DNA from: Chloroflexota bacterium
GTDB lineage: Bacteria > Chloroflexota > Anaerolineae > DTLA01
NCBI GenBank assembly: GCA_014874485.1
Contig: JADBJK010000063.1
Coordinates: forward strand, 1 to 64,000
Length of the DNA stretch: 64,000 nt
Reading direction: 5' to 3'
In this document: piece after piece, positions 33,178-42,044 of the stretch
How positions within the stretch are numbered: position 1 is the stretch's first letter
Layout of the letters: each line of letters begins with the position of its first letter
The notes under the pieces: model-generated
The model's database searches: none
Told to the model about the DNA's origin: nothing
Seen by the model: only the letters and a program-made list of their open reading frames with translations
Made by a program: the position numbers and the translations under genes

Positions 33178-34122
33178 ATGCCCACGAACTCTGCCATGCC
33201 CGCGCGGCGGCGCGTTTCGCTCTCATCCCTGTTGGCCGACGCGGGCCTCGCCCTGGTTACCCTCATCTGGGGGCTGACCTTTGTGGTGGTGAAGGACGCC
33301 GTCGCCCAGGTGCCCGTCATGACGTTCCTCGCGTGGCGGTTTGGCGTGGGCGCGGTGGCGCTGCTGCCCCTGTCGCTCCGCGGCCTGCGGCGGGCCGGTC
33401 GGCGCGAGTGGATCGCCGGCGCGCTCATCGGCGTTTCGCTGTTCGCGGGCTATGTGCTCCAGACGGCCGGCCTGCAGTGGACCACCGCCAGCAAGACCGG
33501 CTTCATCACGGGGCTGTACGTCCCCCTCGTTCCCCTGTTCGCGTGGCCGCTGATGCGCGAGAAACCCAGCCGCAACGCCATCGTAGGTCTGGTGCTGGCC
33601 ACCGTCGGCCTGGCCCTGCTATCGCTGCGGGGAGACCTGCGCGTGGAGAAGGGGGACCTGCTGGTGCTTGGCTGCGCGGTGGCCTTCGCGTGGCAGGTGG
33701 TGCTCATCGCCTATTTCGCGCCGCGGATGCCCGCGCTGACGCTGGCGCAGGTGCAGATCACCGTGGTGGCAGTGGCGTCGGCGGTGGTCGCGGCGCTGGC
33801 GGGCGAGCCACTCGTGCCGTTGCCGCGAGCGGTCTGGGGCGCTGTCGCGTTCAACGGCGTCCTTGCCACGTCGGTCGCGCTGGGTCTGCAGAACTGGCTG
33901 CAGGGCAAGACCAGCGCCACCCACGCCGCGCTGATTTTCGTGCTGGAGCCGGTCTTCGCGGCGGTGTTCGGGTGGGTTCTGGCAGGGGAGACGCTGGATT
34001 TGCGGGGATGGGTCGGTTCCGCTATGATTTTGGCCGGCATGATCGTGGGCCAGAGGAACAATCGCTCGGGCGCTGCGTCCGAGAACAGGGAGGAGCCTCG
34101 TGCAGCTTCCAGAGAGTTATGA
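33178..34122 (+). CDS. EamA-family drug/metabolite transporter
   Basis: A 314-residue inner-membrane protein with ten predicted hydrophobic segments arranged as two EamA domains. The first has LIWGLTFVVVKDA and the second ALIFVLEPVFAAVFGWVLAGE, both family landmarks. It exports or exchanges small metabolites; the substrate is not predictable. Starts 20 bases after chlD with GAGGAG, and overlaps the next gene by 23 bases. Confidence 0.9.
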   Translation: MPTNSAMPARRRVSLSSLLADAGLALVTLIWGLTFVVVKDAVAQVPVMTFLAWRFGVGAVALLPLSLRGLRRAGRREWIAGALIGVSLFAGYVLQTAGLQWTTASKTGFITGLYVPLVPLFAWPLMREKPSRNAIVGLVLATVGLALLSLRGDLRVEKGDLLVLGCAVAFAWQVVLIAYFAPRMPALTLAQVQITVVAVASAVVAALAGEPLVPLPRAVWGAVAFNGVLATSVALGLQNWLQGKTSATHAALIFVLEPVFAAVFGWVLAGETLDLRGWVGSAMILAGMIVGQRNNRSGAASENREEPRAASREL

Positions 34123-35200
34123 GGCGCTGTACGAGCAGGCGAGGAGGACCGCCACTACCGACCGCCACGCAGCCATAGAACAATTCAGGCGGCTGGTGGA
34201 CCGGCTGCTGAGCCTGCCGGAACATCTGTTGGCTCGCAAGCCGGACCTGCGCGACTTGCGGGACAGTGCCGCCGACGACTACCTCATCCTGCTGCGCTGG
34301 ACGGGGAGGAACGAGGAAGCGCTGGCCGAGGCGGAACGGTTCAGCCAGGCGATTCCGCAGCGCGCGGACGTTTGGGCGCTGGAGCGCGCGATGGATCTCA
34401 TTGACAGCGGGAAGGTCAGCGAGGGGCTAGACACGCTGCGGGCGTTGCTCCTCCAGTATCCGAACGACGCGTACTACTTTCGGGGCTTTCTCGCGCGGGA
34501 ACTCTGGGCCGCGGGGGAGTACGCCGAGGCTACGGAACTGGCGAAAGTCCTGGCCCAGGATGCCCGCGATGACACCAAACGGGTAGTTGCGCTTTCCCTG
34601 CTCATGGACATCGCGATGGAGGCCGATGATCCCAAGGCGGTTGGCTCCTACGCGCACAAGATCAAGGAGCAGACAGACCGTGTGCCCTTTGCGGCTTGCG
34701 AATGGCTGGCGGGTCGCGGATACTGGGATGACCTGGAAAAGTTGTTGAAACGCGCCAGAGAGCGCTTTGTGCAGAGGGTTTTTCGGGGGGAGATGTGCAG
34801 GGCTCAGGGGGATGAAGCCGGCGCCAAAGCACAATGGGCACCGCTGCTTGATGAAGAGCGTGGCGGCGACGCAGATTTGTACTCCTACGCCGCGGTCCGG
34901 CTTCTCACGCAACAGGCGGATGATGAGGTGACAGGTTTGCTCCAATCTGCCCTTGTGGAAGAGCCCACAGACCTAGCGTTGTTGCTTGCGCTCGTCGCCG
35001 CGTTGGCGCAGATGGGCCGCGTTGACGAGGCCATAGCCACGGTTCAAGACTACCTGAACCTGAGGCGACTCATCCGCCCGTATTGGAAACGCCTCCCCTA
35101 TTCCTATTGGCTGCGGCTACGGCGCTACCCCATGCCCGACGAGGCGGTGGAGGCCCTTCGCCCGCATTTCGTTACCGAGCAGGCCGCGGCTCCCGCGTAG
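34100..35200 (+). CDS. TPR-like repeat protein
   Basis: A 366-residue, all-helical soluble protein with no signal peptide. Several degenerate tetratricopeptide-like units are visible, such as EEALAEAERFSQAIPQRADVWAL (in part), AGEYAEATELAKVLAQDARD and GRVDEAIATVQDYLNLR. It starts at GTG 34100 after GGGAGGAGCC. Such proteins mediate protein contacts; no partner is evident. This gene is less GC-rich in its second half than its neighbours and contains one of the rare AGCT and GTGAC words. Confidence 0.75.
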   Translation: MQLPESYEALYEQARRTATTDRHAAIEQFRRLVDRLLSLPEHLLARKPDLRDLRDSAADDYLILLRWTGRNEEALAEAERFSQAIPQRADVWALERAMDLIDSGKVSEGLDTLRALLLQYPNDAYYFRGFLARELWAAGEYAEATELAKVLAQDARDDTKRVVALSLLMDIAMEADDPKAVGSYAHKIKEQTDRVPFAACEWLAGRGYWDDLEKLLKRARERFVQRVFRGEMCRAQGDEAGAKAQWAPLLDEERGGDADLYSYAAVRLLTQQADDEVTGLLQSALVEEPTDLALLLALVAALAQMGRVDEAIATVQDYLNLRRLIRPYWKRLPYSYWLRLRRYPMPDEAVEALRPHFVTEQAAAPA

Positions 35201-35222
35201 CGTGCCCGCGACGGCACAGGGC

Positions 35223-35250
35223 TTGCACGGCTGTTGATGTCGGCTATAAT
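35223..35250 (+). promoter_or_regulatory. Promoter of the parvulin lipoprotein gene
   Basis: TTGCAC (35223-35228), 16 bases, TATAAT (35245-35250), about 65 bases before the ATG at 35324. Confidence 0.7.
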
Positions 35251-35323
35251 GGGGTGAGCGCGAGACGTAGAACGATTCCCATCGCACAATTGCGGGCCAG
35301 GTGGCCCGAAGGGAGGGGCTGAT

Positions 35324-36301
35324 ATGAAACGAGCGTTACTGCCAGCGGTTCTTGTCGTGGTGGCGTTGCTGGTTGCGGGGTGCAGTCTGCTGCCTGGGCA
35401 GCAGGCGCCTGCCCAGCCCACGAGCGTGCCCCAGCCCACGCAGCCTCCGGTGGGCGGCGACACCCTGCCCACGGCGGTCATCCCGACGCCCGGCGCGGAA
35501 GTGGGCACCGTCGCCGCGCGGGTGAACGGACAGGACATCCCCATGGCGACGTTCCAGAAGCAGTTCTTCCAGTTCAAGGTCGCGCTGACGGACCAGAACG
35601 TGGACCTGACCACCGATGAGGGCAAGGCCGCGCTGGCCCAGGTGCGGGTGCAGGTGCTCAACTCGCTCATTGAACTGGCGCTCATCCAGCAGGCCGCGGC
35701 GCGCATGGGCATCTCCATCTCCAATGAGCAACTGGAAGCGCGCGTGCAGGAGACCATCGCTTCGGGCGGGGGCGAGGAGAAGTTCCAGGAGTGGCTGGCC
35801 GAAAGCGGCATCACGCCCGAGGAGTTCCGCGAGCAACTGCGCGCCGAGTTGCTGACCGAGATGGTGATACAGCAGGTAACCGGCTCGGTGCCCGACAAGG
35901 CCGAGCAGGTGCACGCGCGGCACATCCTGCTGGCCAGCGAGCAGGACGCTCAGGCGGCCCTGCGCCGAATCCAGGCGGGCGAGGACTTCGCCAAGGTGGC
36001 CCGCGAGATGTCGCAGGATGAGATTACCCGCGCCGATGGGGGCGATTTGGGGTTCTTCCCCAAGGGCATGTTGAGCGTGCCGAAGGAGATAGAGGACGCG
36101 GCGTTCGCGTTGCAGCCGGGACAGGTCAGCGGCATCGTCCGCAGCCCCTACGGATACCACATTGTCCAAGTGCTGGAGCGGCAGGCCGGGCGACCGCTTC
36201 CGCCCGATGTGTACCAGGCGATGAAGCAGAAAGCCTTTGACGACTGGCTCCAGCAGCAGCGGGCCGCCGCCCAGGTGGAGATTCTGGTTCCGACCGAATA
36301 G
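35324..36301 (+). CDS. SurA/PrsA-like peptidyl-prolyl isomerase lipoprotein
   Basis: A 325-residue exported foldase. The signal peptide ends at lipobox VAGC, a Pro/Thr linker follows, then a SurA_N-type helical domain (VNGQDIPMATFQKQFFQFKV) and a parvulin domain from about residue 195: VHARHILLASEQDAQAAL, DGGDLGFFPKGML and SPYGYHIVQVLER. It helps fold secreted proteins on the outer face of the membrane. The ATG has GGGAGGGG upstream. No neighbour suggests a specific client. Confidence 0.92.
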   Translation: MKRALLPAVLVVVALLVAGCSLLPGQQAPAQPTSVPQPTQPPVGGDTLPTAVIPTPGAEVGTVAARVNGQDIPMATFQKQFFQFKVALTDQNVDLTTDEGKAALAQVRVQVLNSLIELALIQQAAARMGISISNEQLEARVQETIASGGGEEKFQEWLAESGITPEEFREQLRAELLTEMVIQQVTGSVPDKAEQVHARHILLASEQDAQAALRRIQAGEDFAKVAREMSQDEITRADGGDLGFFPKGMLSVPKEIEDAAFALQPGQVSGIVRSPYGYHIVQVLERQAGRPLPPDVYQAMKQKAFDDWLQQQRAAAQVEILVPTE

Positions 36302-36304
36302 CGA

Positions 36305-36510
36305 GGGCCTCCACCGCAGAGACACGGAGAACGCAGAGGTATCGGGCGAGGATTGAGAGGCCCCCCTCTCCGTGCCCTGGGTGTCTCGGCGGTGATGTTC
36401 CTTTCATGCTGATTGGCGTAGCCGCGAAGCATCTCGCCTGCCGAGATCCTTCGCATCGCTCAGGATGACAAAAACGTGGTCTCTGTGTTCTCTGCGTCTC
36501 AGCGGTGATG
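36305..36510. repeat. Intergenic repeat modules
   Basis: Contains the module ccgcagagacacggagaacgc and, in inverse form, gtctctgtgttctctgcgtct, with a gcgaagcatctcgcc module between them. No gene is supported. The last bases carry the AAGGAG site of the next gene. Confidence 0.7.
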
Positions 36511-36526
36511 TTCTCAAGGAGAAACC

Positions 36527-37318
36527 ATGGCAGAAGTCAAGCACGTCAAGAAAATCGCCGTAACGGGCAAGGGCGGAGTGGGCAAGACGACCCTGGCGGG
36601 CCTGCTCGCCTATATCTTCGCGGCGCGGGGCGAGCGCGTCATCGCCATTGACGCCGACCCCGACGCCAACCTGGCGTCGGCGCTAGGGTTCCCGCCGGAA
36701 CTGGTGGAGCGAATCACGCCCATCGCCGCGATGGACGACCTCATCTACGAGCGCACCGGCGCGCAACGTGGTACCACAGGCGGCTTCTTCCAGATCAACC
36801 CCCGCGTGGACGACATCCCCGACCGGTTCAGCGCCGTGCACCGAGGGATTCGGTTGCTGGTGCTGGGCACGGTCAAGAAGGGCGGCGCGGGGTGCATCTG
36901 CCCCGAAAGCGCGCTCCTGCGCTCGCTGATGGTCAACCTCATCCTGCACCGCGACGAGGTGGTCATCGCCGACATGGAGGCGGGGATTGAGCACCTGGGG
37001 CGGGCGACGGCCCAGGCGGTGGACGCCATGATCGTGGTGGTGGAGCCGGGCCGCCGCAGCCTCCAGACGGCGGAGACCATCCGCAAACTGGCGGGCGACC
37101 TGGGCCTCACGCGGATCTTCGTGGTGGGCAACAAGGTGCGCGGCGAGGAAGACCGGCGGTTCATCGCCGAGAACCTGCCCGACTTCAAGGTGCTTGGCTT
37201 CATGCCGTTCTCGCCGGATGCGATTCGCTCGGACCTGGAGGGCCGCGCCGTGTACGATGTGGCGCCCGACCTGGTGGCCGAGGCCGAGAGGATCGCGGCG
37301 GCGCTGCGCGGGGAGTAG
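36527..37318 (+). CDS. CooC-type nickel/CO dehydrogenase maturation ATPase
   Basis: A 263-residue MinD/ParA-like P-loop ATPase. The deviant Walker A is GKGGVGKTTLAG, Walker A' IAIDADPDANLASALG, and the CooC-type Cys pair is in GAGCICPESALLR; ADMEAGIEHLGR follows. CooC dimers load Ni into CO dehydrogenase or acetyl-CoA synthase. No codH or acs gene is in this window, so its target must lie elsewhere. Single gene flanked by repeats on both sides. Confidence 0.85.
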   Translation: MAEVKHVKKIAVTGKGGVGKTTLAGLLAYIFAARGERVIAIDADPDANLASALGFPPELVERITPIAAMDDLIYERTGAQRGTTGGFFQINPRVDDIPDRFSAVHRGIRLLVLGTVKKGGAGCICPESALLRSLMVNLILHRDEVVIADMEAGIEHLGRATAQAVDAMIVVVEPGRRSLQTAETIRKLAGDLGLTRIFVVGNKVRGEEDRRFIAENLPDFKVLGFMPFSPDAIRSDLEGRAVYDVAPDLVAEAERIAAALRGE

Positions 37319-37339
37319 GGCGCGTCGGGGACAAGCCCG

Positions 37340-37740
37340 GCGTGTCATTGCGAGGGGCGCAGCGCCCGTAGGGACAATTCATGAATTGTCCCTACTGAGG
37401 CGCGGAGCGCCGAAGACTCTCGCCAACCGAGAGGCTTCGCTTCGCTCGCAATGACAGGCATAAGTTGTCATTGCGAGGAGCGCAGCGACGAAGCAATCTC
37501 TCTCACCCCAGCCCTCTCCCGCGCGGCGGGCGAGGGAGCGCATCTGTCATTCTGAGGCGCGGAGCGCCGAAGAATCTCGCCAACCGAGATGCTTCGCTTC
37601 GCTGACAATGGCGTGAGAAGGCACGTGCGACGCACCTCCGAGGTGCGTCGCACGTGGGCCGAGCGAGATTGCTTCGCTTCGCTCGCAATGACAGGCACAA
37701 GTTGTCATTGCGGGGGGCGAAGCCCCGCAGCAATCCCTGG
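37340..37740. repeat. Intergenic repeat mosaic, left of the alpha/beta hydrolase
   Basis: In order: tcattgcgagg module, the 28-nt palindrome (37368-37395), gcttcgcttcgctcgcaatg, a ccagccctctcccgcgcggc module, and the 35-nt palindrome (37622-37656). The arrangement is nearly the same as in 38690-39175 on the other side of the hydrolase gene. Confidence 0.85.
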
Positions 37741-37761
37741 TGTGCAGAAAGGAGGGGTGCG

Positions 37762-38550
37762 ATGGCGCGAATTCAGGTGCGGGACATCTGGCTGCACTAC
37801 GAGGAAGCCGGCGCGGGCGAGCCGCTCCTGCTGATCCACGGCCTCGGCTCCAGCAGCCGCGACTGGGAGATGCAAGTCCCCTTCTTCGCCGGCGAGTACC
37901 GCGTCGTCGTGTTTGACCTGCGCGGGCACGGCGAGTCCGACAAACCCCGCGGGCCATACACCATGCGCCAGTTCGCCCAGGATACCGCAGGGCTGATAGA
38001 GGCTCTCGGCATCGCGCCGGCCCACGTCGTCGGCATCTCGCTGGGCGGGATGATCGCGTTGCAGTTGGCCGTTGACCGGCCCGATTTGGTCAAGAGCCTC
38101 GTCATCGTGAACAGCGGGCCGGAGTTCGTGGCGCGGACGTTCAAGGAGCGCCTGGCGGTTCTCCAGCGGTTTCTCGTCGTGCGCCTGGTGGGGATGCGGA
38201 AGATGGGCGAGATTCTGGCCGCCCGCCTGTTCCCGAAGCCCGAGCAGGAATCGCTTCGGGCGATGCTGGTGGAGCGGTGGGCGGCGAACGACCCCCGTGC
38301 CTACCGCGACGCCATGCGGGCGATCGTCGGCTGGAGCGTGGCCGACCGCCTGGGCGACATCCACATCCCGACCCTCGTCGTCGCGGCGGACGAAGACTAC
38401 ACGCCGGTGTCGGCCAAGGAGGCCTACGTTGCCAAGATGCCCCGCGCCGAACTGGCGGTGATCCGCGACGCGCGGCACGCCGTCCCCGTGGAGCGGCCGG
38501 ACGAGTTCAACGCTGTGGTGGCGGCGTTCCTGGCCCGTCAGCGGGGCTAG
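37762..38550 (+). CDS. Alpha/beta-hydrolase
   Basis: A 262-residue soluble hydrolase. HGLGSSSRDWEMQ supplies the oxyanion region, DLRGHGESDKPRG is typical of the family, the nucleophile elbow is GISLGGM (Ser), the acid is in VVAADEDYTP and the His in RDARHAVPVE. Ester, lactone or haloperoxidase-type substrates are all possible. The start at 37762 follows AAAGGAGGGG. The gene is an island between two long arrays of the same repeat modules. Confidence 0.88.
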   Translation: MARIQVRDIWLHYEEAGAGEPLLLIHGLGSSSRDWEMQVPFFAGEYRVVVFDLRGHGESDKPRGPYTMRQFAQDTAGLIEALGIAPAHVVGISLGGMIALQLAVDRPDLVKSLVIVNSGPEFVARTFKERLAVLQRFLVVRLVGMRKMGEILAARLFPKPEQESLRAMLVERWAANDPRAYRDAMRAIVGWSVADRLGDIHIPTLVVAADEDYTPVSAKEAYVAKMPRAELAVIRDARHAVPVERPDEFNAVVAAFLARQRG

Positions 38551-38577
38551 CACTTTGGCACAGGGATTCTTGATGGC

Positions 38578-39175
38578 GTGTCATTGCGGGGCGAAGCCCC
38601 GAAGCAATCCCGGCAGGCTGTCATTCTGAGCGGCGAAGCCGCGAAGAATCTCGCCAACCGAGATTGCTTCGCTTCGCTCGCAATGACAGGCACAAGTTGT
38701 CATTGCGAGGGTGCGAAGCACCCGAAGCAATCTCCCTCACCCCAGCCCTCTCCCGCGCGGCGGGCGAGGGAGCGCATCTGTCATTCTGAGCGGCGAAGCC
38801 GCGAAGAATCTCGCCAACCGAGATGCTTCGCTTCGCTGACAATGGCGTGAGAAGGCACGTGCGACGCACCTCCGAGGTGCGTCGCACGTGGGCCGAGCGA
38901 GGTTGCTTCCCTTCGCTCGCAATGACAGGCACAAGTTGTCATTGCGAGGGTGCGAAGCACCCGAAGCAATCTCCCTCACCCCAGCCCTCTCCCGCGCGGC
39001 GGGCGAGGGAGCGCATCTGTCATTCTGAGCGGCGAAGCCGCGAAGAATCTCGCCAACCGAGATGCTTCGCTTCGCTGACAATGGCGTGAGAAGGCACGTG
39101 CGACGCACCTCCGAGGTGCGTCGCACGTGGGCCGAGCGAGGTTGCTTCGCTTCGCTCGCAATGACAATCCCGTGA
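38578..39175. repeat. 239-bp tandem repeat, right of the alpha/beta hydrolase
   Basis: Two near-identical 239-bp units (marker word ccctcaccccagccctctc at 38734 and 38973), each ending with the 35-nt palindrome (38856-38890; 39095-39129), preceded by a partial unit. A related unit stands at 37468-37700. Frames here are repeat translations. Confidence 0.9.
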
Positions 39176-39188
39176 GGGAGGCAAGGCC

Positions 39189-39764
39189 ATGGACGTGGCT
39201 TTCGCGGTTCCGCTCGTTGGCTATCTTCTTGGCTCCATCCCCACGGCGGTCATCGTATCGCGCCGTGTGGCAGGCGTGGACATCCGCACCCTGGGCGACG
39301 CCAACATGGGCGCGCGGAACGTTTCGCGGACGTTGGGCTGGAAACCGGCGGTGGTGGTCGCCGTCGTGGACTTTGCCAAGGGCGCGGCTCCAGTGATGCT
39401 TGCCAGGGCATTGCGGCTGGACCTGGCGTGGCAGATTGCGGCGGGCATCGGCGCCCTGCTGGGGCACGATTTCCCGCTGTTCGCTCGGTTCCAGGGAGGC
39501 CAGGGCCTGGCTACCACGCTGGGGGTGCTGATGGTCCTCGCAACACCGCAGATGTCGGTCGGCCTCGCGGTGTATGGCCTGCTGTATCTGCTGACCCGAA
39601 ACTCGGACCTGGGCGCGGGCGTCGGTATCGGCCTGGCCGTCCTGCTCATGGTCTTGGCTGCGCAACCGGCGGGCGTGATTCTCGCCAGCCTGGGCATGAT
39701 TCTGTCCATACCGGCCAAGCAGGCGCTGGACAGGCCCAGGCGCATGCGCCTGCAAAAGATGTAG
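39189..39764 (+). CDS. plsY: Acyl-phosphate:glycerol-3-phosphate acyltransferase PlsY
   Basis: A 191-residue membrane enzyme with about five to six hydrophobic segments that acylates glycerol 3-phosphate with the acyl-phosphate made by PlsX. Motif 1 GYLLGSIPTA, motif 2 GDANMGARNVSRTLG (usually GSGNxGATN) and motif 3 GHDFPLFARFQGGQGLATTLG (usually HxxPvFlgFkGGKGVAT) are present but diverged. The ATG follows GAGGGAGGC. Convergent with the HAD gene. Confidence 0.9.
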   Translation: MDVAFAVPLVGYLLGSIPTAVIVSRRVAGVDIRTLGDANMGARNVSRTLGWKPAVVVAVVDFAKGAAPVMLARALRLDLAWQIAAGIGALLGHDFPLFARFQGGQGLATTLGVLMVLATPQMSVGLAVYGLLYLLTRNSDLGAGVGIGLAVLLMVLAAQPAGVILASLGMILSIPAKQALDRPRRMRLQKM

Positions 39765-39773
39765 CCGGCGCGC

Positions 39774-40466
39774 CTATCGCGGGTGCGTGATCGTTCCCAG
39801 CATCTCCCAGCCGCGCGCCTGCGCGTGGGCGGCCAGCACCCTGTCCGGGTACGTGGCCACCGGATGGCCGACCGTCTGGAGCAGCGGGATGTCCGTGCGG
39901 CTGTCGGCGTAGGCGTAGGCACTCGGCCAGTCCAGGGCCAGCCCCTCGCGGGCGGCGAGGCGGCGGATGCCTTCCACCTTGCCCCGTCCGGTGATGGCCA
40001 GCCCGACGGCCCGGCCCGTGTACACCCCATCGCGCACCTCGGCCTCGGTGCCCACCACGTAGGGCACGCCCAACTCGGCGGCCAGCATCTCCAGGAGTTC
40101 GCGGAACCCGCCCGACACCAGCATGACGACGTGGCCCTCGCGCTGGTGGTGGCGGAGGCGCTCCACCACGTCGGGGCGGAGGCCGGGCAGGATGCGCCAC
40201 TCCAGCAGGAAGCGGAACAGGGCTTGCCCTTCCTCCACCGACATGCCGCGCAGGACCCACGTCAAATCCCGCGCCCACGACCCGTAGAACCGCTCGTCGT
40301 TGAGGAGGCGCATGAGGTTCAGGGGACGCAGGGCCAGATGTGCCAACAGGTAGGTCCAGAGCAGCCCTGTGCGCTCCCGTCTCTCGCGGAAGTAGTCCGA
40401 CATGTCCTTCCACAGGTGGCCCGAGTACAGGGTGCCGTCAAAGTCAAAGAATGCCGCCGTGTGCAT
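39774..40466 (-). CDS. HAD-superfamily phosphatase, subfamily IB
   Basis: A 230-residue cytoplasmic phosphatase. Motif I FFDFDGTLYSG, motif II VSGGF and motif III/IV GKVEGIRRLA ... AYADSRTDIPLLQTVGHPVA are complete, with the helical cap between residues 20 and 95 that marks the SerB/PlsC-linked IB group. It probably acts on a phosphorylated metabolite or a phospholipid precursor; it ends ten bases from the end of plsY on the other strand, which fits a lipid role but does not prove it. Confidence 0.88.
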   Translation of the reverse strand: MHTAAFFDFDGTLYSGHLWKDMSDYFRERRERTGLLWTYLLAHLALRPLNLMRLLNDERFYGSWARDLTWVLRGMSVEEGQALFRFLLEWRILPGLRPDVVERLRHHQREGHVVMLVSGGFRELLEMLAAELGVPYVVGTEAEVRDGVYTGRAVGLAITGRGKVEGIRRLAAREGLALDWPSAYAYADSRTDIPLLQTVGHPVATYPDRVLAAHAQARGWEMLGTITHPR

Positions 40467-40494
40467 GTTCGTGCCTCCGCCATCTCACCTGTCA

Positions 40495-40835
40495 GTGCGA
40501 GCGCAGCCCCGAAGCAATCCGGGCAGACCGTCATTCCGAGGCGCGGAGCGCCGAAGAATCTCGTCAACCGAGATGCTTCGCTTCGCTCAGCATGACAGAT
40601 GACTCCTCTGTCATTCTGAGGCGCGGAGCGCCGAAGAATCTCGTCAACCGAGATGCTTCGCTTCGCTCAGCATGACAGATGACTCCTCTGTCATTCTGAG
40701 GCGCGGAGCGCCGAAGAATCTCGTCAACCGAGATGCTTCGCTTCGCTCAGCATGACAGATGACTCCTCTGTCATTCTGAGGCGCGGAGCGCCGAAGAATC
40801 TCGTCAACCGAGATGCTTTGCTTCGCTCGCAGTGG
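40495..40835. repeat. 80-bp tandem repeat, four copies
   Basis: Units begin at 40531, 40611, 40691 and 40771 (tcattctgaggcgcggagcg, then ccgaagaatctcgtcaaccg, agatgcttcgcttcgctcag, catgacagatgactcctctg). The three inner boundaries are identical; the first differs by a base or two. No gene is supported. Confidence 0.93.
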
Positions 40836-40893
40836 GTGGGATTGTAGAATGTGCGCGATTCGCCAACGGAAGGCAGGACCGAATCAACCCGCC

Positions 40894-40922
40894 TTGCAAA
40901 CCCATCTGGGGCGTATTATAAT
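40894..40922 (+). promoter_or_regulatory. Promoter of the trmO-like gene
   Basis: TTGCAA (40894-40899), 17 bases, TATAAT (40917-40922), about 25 bases before the predicted leader end at the ATG 40954. Confidence 0.8.
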
Positions 40923-40953
40923 CCATACCACATTCGGGAGGAAAACGCGGCGC

Positions 40954-41475
40954 ATGGCAGGCTACACGGTGTATCCCATCGGACATGTGGAGAACGGCAT
41001 CACCGAACTGGACGGCGTGGTCTGGGAAGACGTGGAGTCCAGGGTGGTGGTGGCGCCTGAGTACGCCGACGGGCTGGAGGGGATAGACGACTTCTCGCAC
41101 ATCATCGTCATCTGCTACCTGCACCGCCGGGAGCACGGACAGACGCACGAGCGCCGCCTGCGCGTGCACCCGCAGGGGCGCGAGGACCTGCCGCTGGTGG
41201 GCGTGTTCGCGACGCGAAGCCCCAAGCGGCCCAATCCCATTGCCATTACCGTCGTGCCGCTCATCCGCCGCGAGGGGAACGTGCTCCACGTCAGGGGCCT
41301 GGACATGGCCGACGGGACGCCGGTGCTGGACATCAAGCCGTACCTGCCCCGCGGCGACCGGGTGGAGAACGCACGGGTGGCGGACTGGCTCCGCCGCCTG
41401 TGGGAGGCGAACGACAAGGGGGACAGCGCGGACTCTCGGCAGAAGGAGGCGACCAATGCGAATCCGGGACTTTGA
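40954..41475 (+). CDS. tRNA (N6-threonylcarbamoyladenosine37-N6)-methyltransferase TrmO-like (UPF0066)
   Basis: A 173-residue protein of the TsaA/YaeB family. The beta-barrel pattern YPIGHVENGI, LEGIDDFSHIIVICYLHR, GVFATRSPKRPNPIAITVV and VLDIKPYLPRGD is diagnostic. E. coli TrmO uses SAM to methylate t6A37 of threonine tRNAs; in other organisms family members may have other methyl acceptors. The ATG follows GGGAGG. It overlaps the acetyltransferase gene by 20 bases. Confidence 0.88.
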   Translation: MAGYTVYPIGHVENGITELDGVVWEDVESRVVVAPEYADGLEGIDDFSHIIVICYLHRREHGQTHERRLRVHPQGREDLPLVGVFATRSPKRPNPIAITVVPLIRREGNVLHVRGLDMADGTPVLDIKPYLPRGDRVENARVADWLRRLWEANDKGDSADSRQKEATNANPGL

Positions 41476-41872
41476 GGTCAAAGACTGCGACCGAATCGTG
41501 GAAATCCTCAAGGCGAACCAGCAGTACGGGCATCCAGAGATGGACGGCCCCGAAGCGATGAAGCGGGTGGCCGAATGCCAGGCTGCCGAGTTCCTTGTGG
41601 CCGAGGAGGACGGCCAGGTTGTGGGCATGATTCGCGGCGTGTTTGACGGGTCCCGCGCCATCATCTACATCGCGTCGGTGCACCCGGACTACCAGCGCAG
41701 GGGAATCGGCCGCGCCCTCGTTCGCGCCATTGCGGAGCGGTTCAAGGCGCGCGGCGCCCAGAGCCTCTCGGTGGTCATTCCGGGCGAGGTCGGGTTCTGG
41801 GCCAAGATGCACTTCCGCCAGACCACCCGCATCATGACCGCCCACCCGATTGACTCCGTCTTGGAGGCATAG
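41456..41872 (+). CDS. GNAT-family N-acetyltransferase
   Basis: A 138-residue acetyltransferase. The acetyl-CoA motif A is IYIASVHPDYQRRGIGRALV, and the N-terminal MRIRDFEVKDCDRIVEILK is typical of RimI-like or small-molecule GNATs. The ATG at 41456 has AAGGAGG upstream and lies inside the end of the trmO-like gene, so the two are coupled. The acceptor is unknown. Confidence 0.88.
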   Translation: MRIRDFEVKDCDRIVEILKANQQYGHPEMDGPEAMKRVAECQAAEFLVAEEDGQVVGMIRGVFDGSRAIIYIASVHPDYQRRGIGRALVRAIAERFKARGAQSLSVVIPGEVGFWAKMHFRQTTRIMTAHPIDSVLEA

Positions 41873-41974
41873 CCTCGCCTTTCGCGGAGGCGCGGCGGTC
41901 GGTGGCCTGGGGACGGGGTGCACCCTCGCGTCCTGCAATGCGGGCACGCTCGGGCCGCCGACGGGTTGCCCGCT

Positions 41975-42002
41975 TTGGCGTTCTTCCGATTGCGCGTATA
42001 AT
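41975..42002 (+). promoter_or_regulatory. Promoter of the DinG-like gene
   Basis: TTGGCG (41975-41980), 16 bases, TATAAT (41997-42002), 42 bases before the ATG at 42045. Confidence 0.7.
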
Positions 42003-42044
42003 CGCGGTGGCGGCGAGGCAACGCTGCCCTAGAAACGAGACGAC

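Noticed and set aside
37320-39175. Possible CRISPR array or phage attachment site because of regularly spaced palindromes
   Set aside because: The intervals between palindromes are themselves repeated, not unique spacers, and no cas, integrase or tRNA gene end is adjacent.
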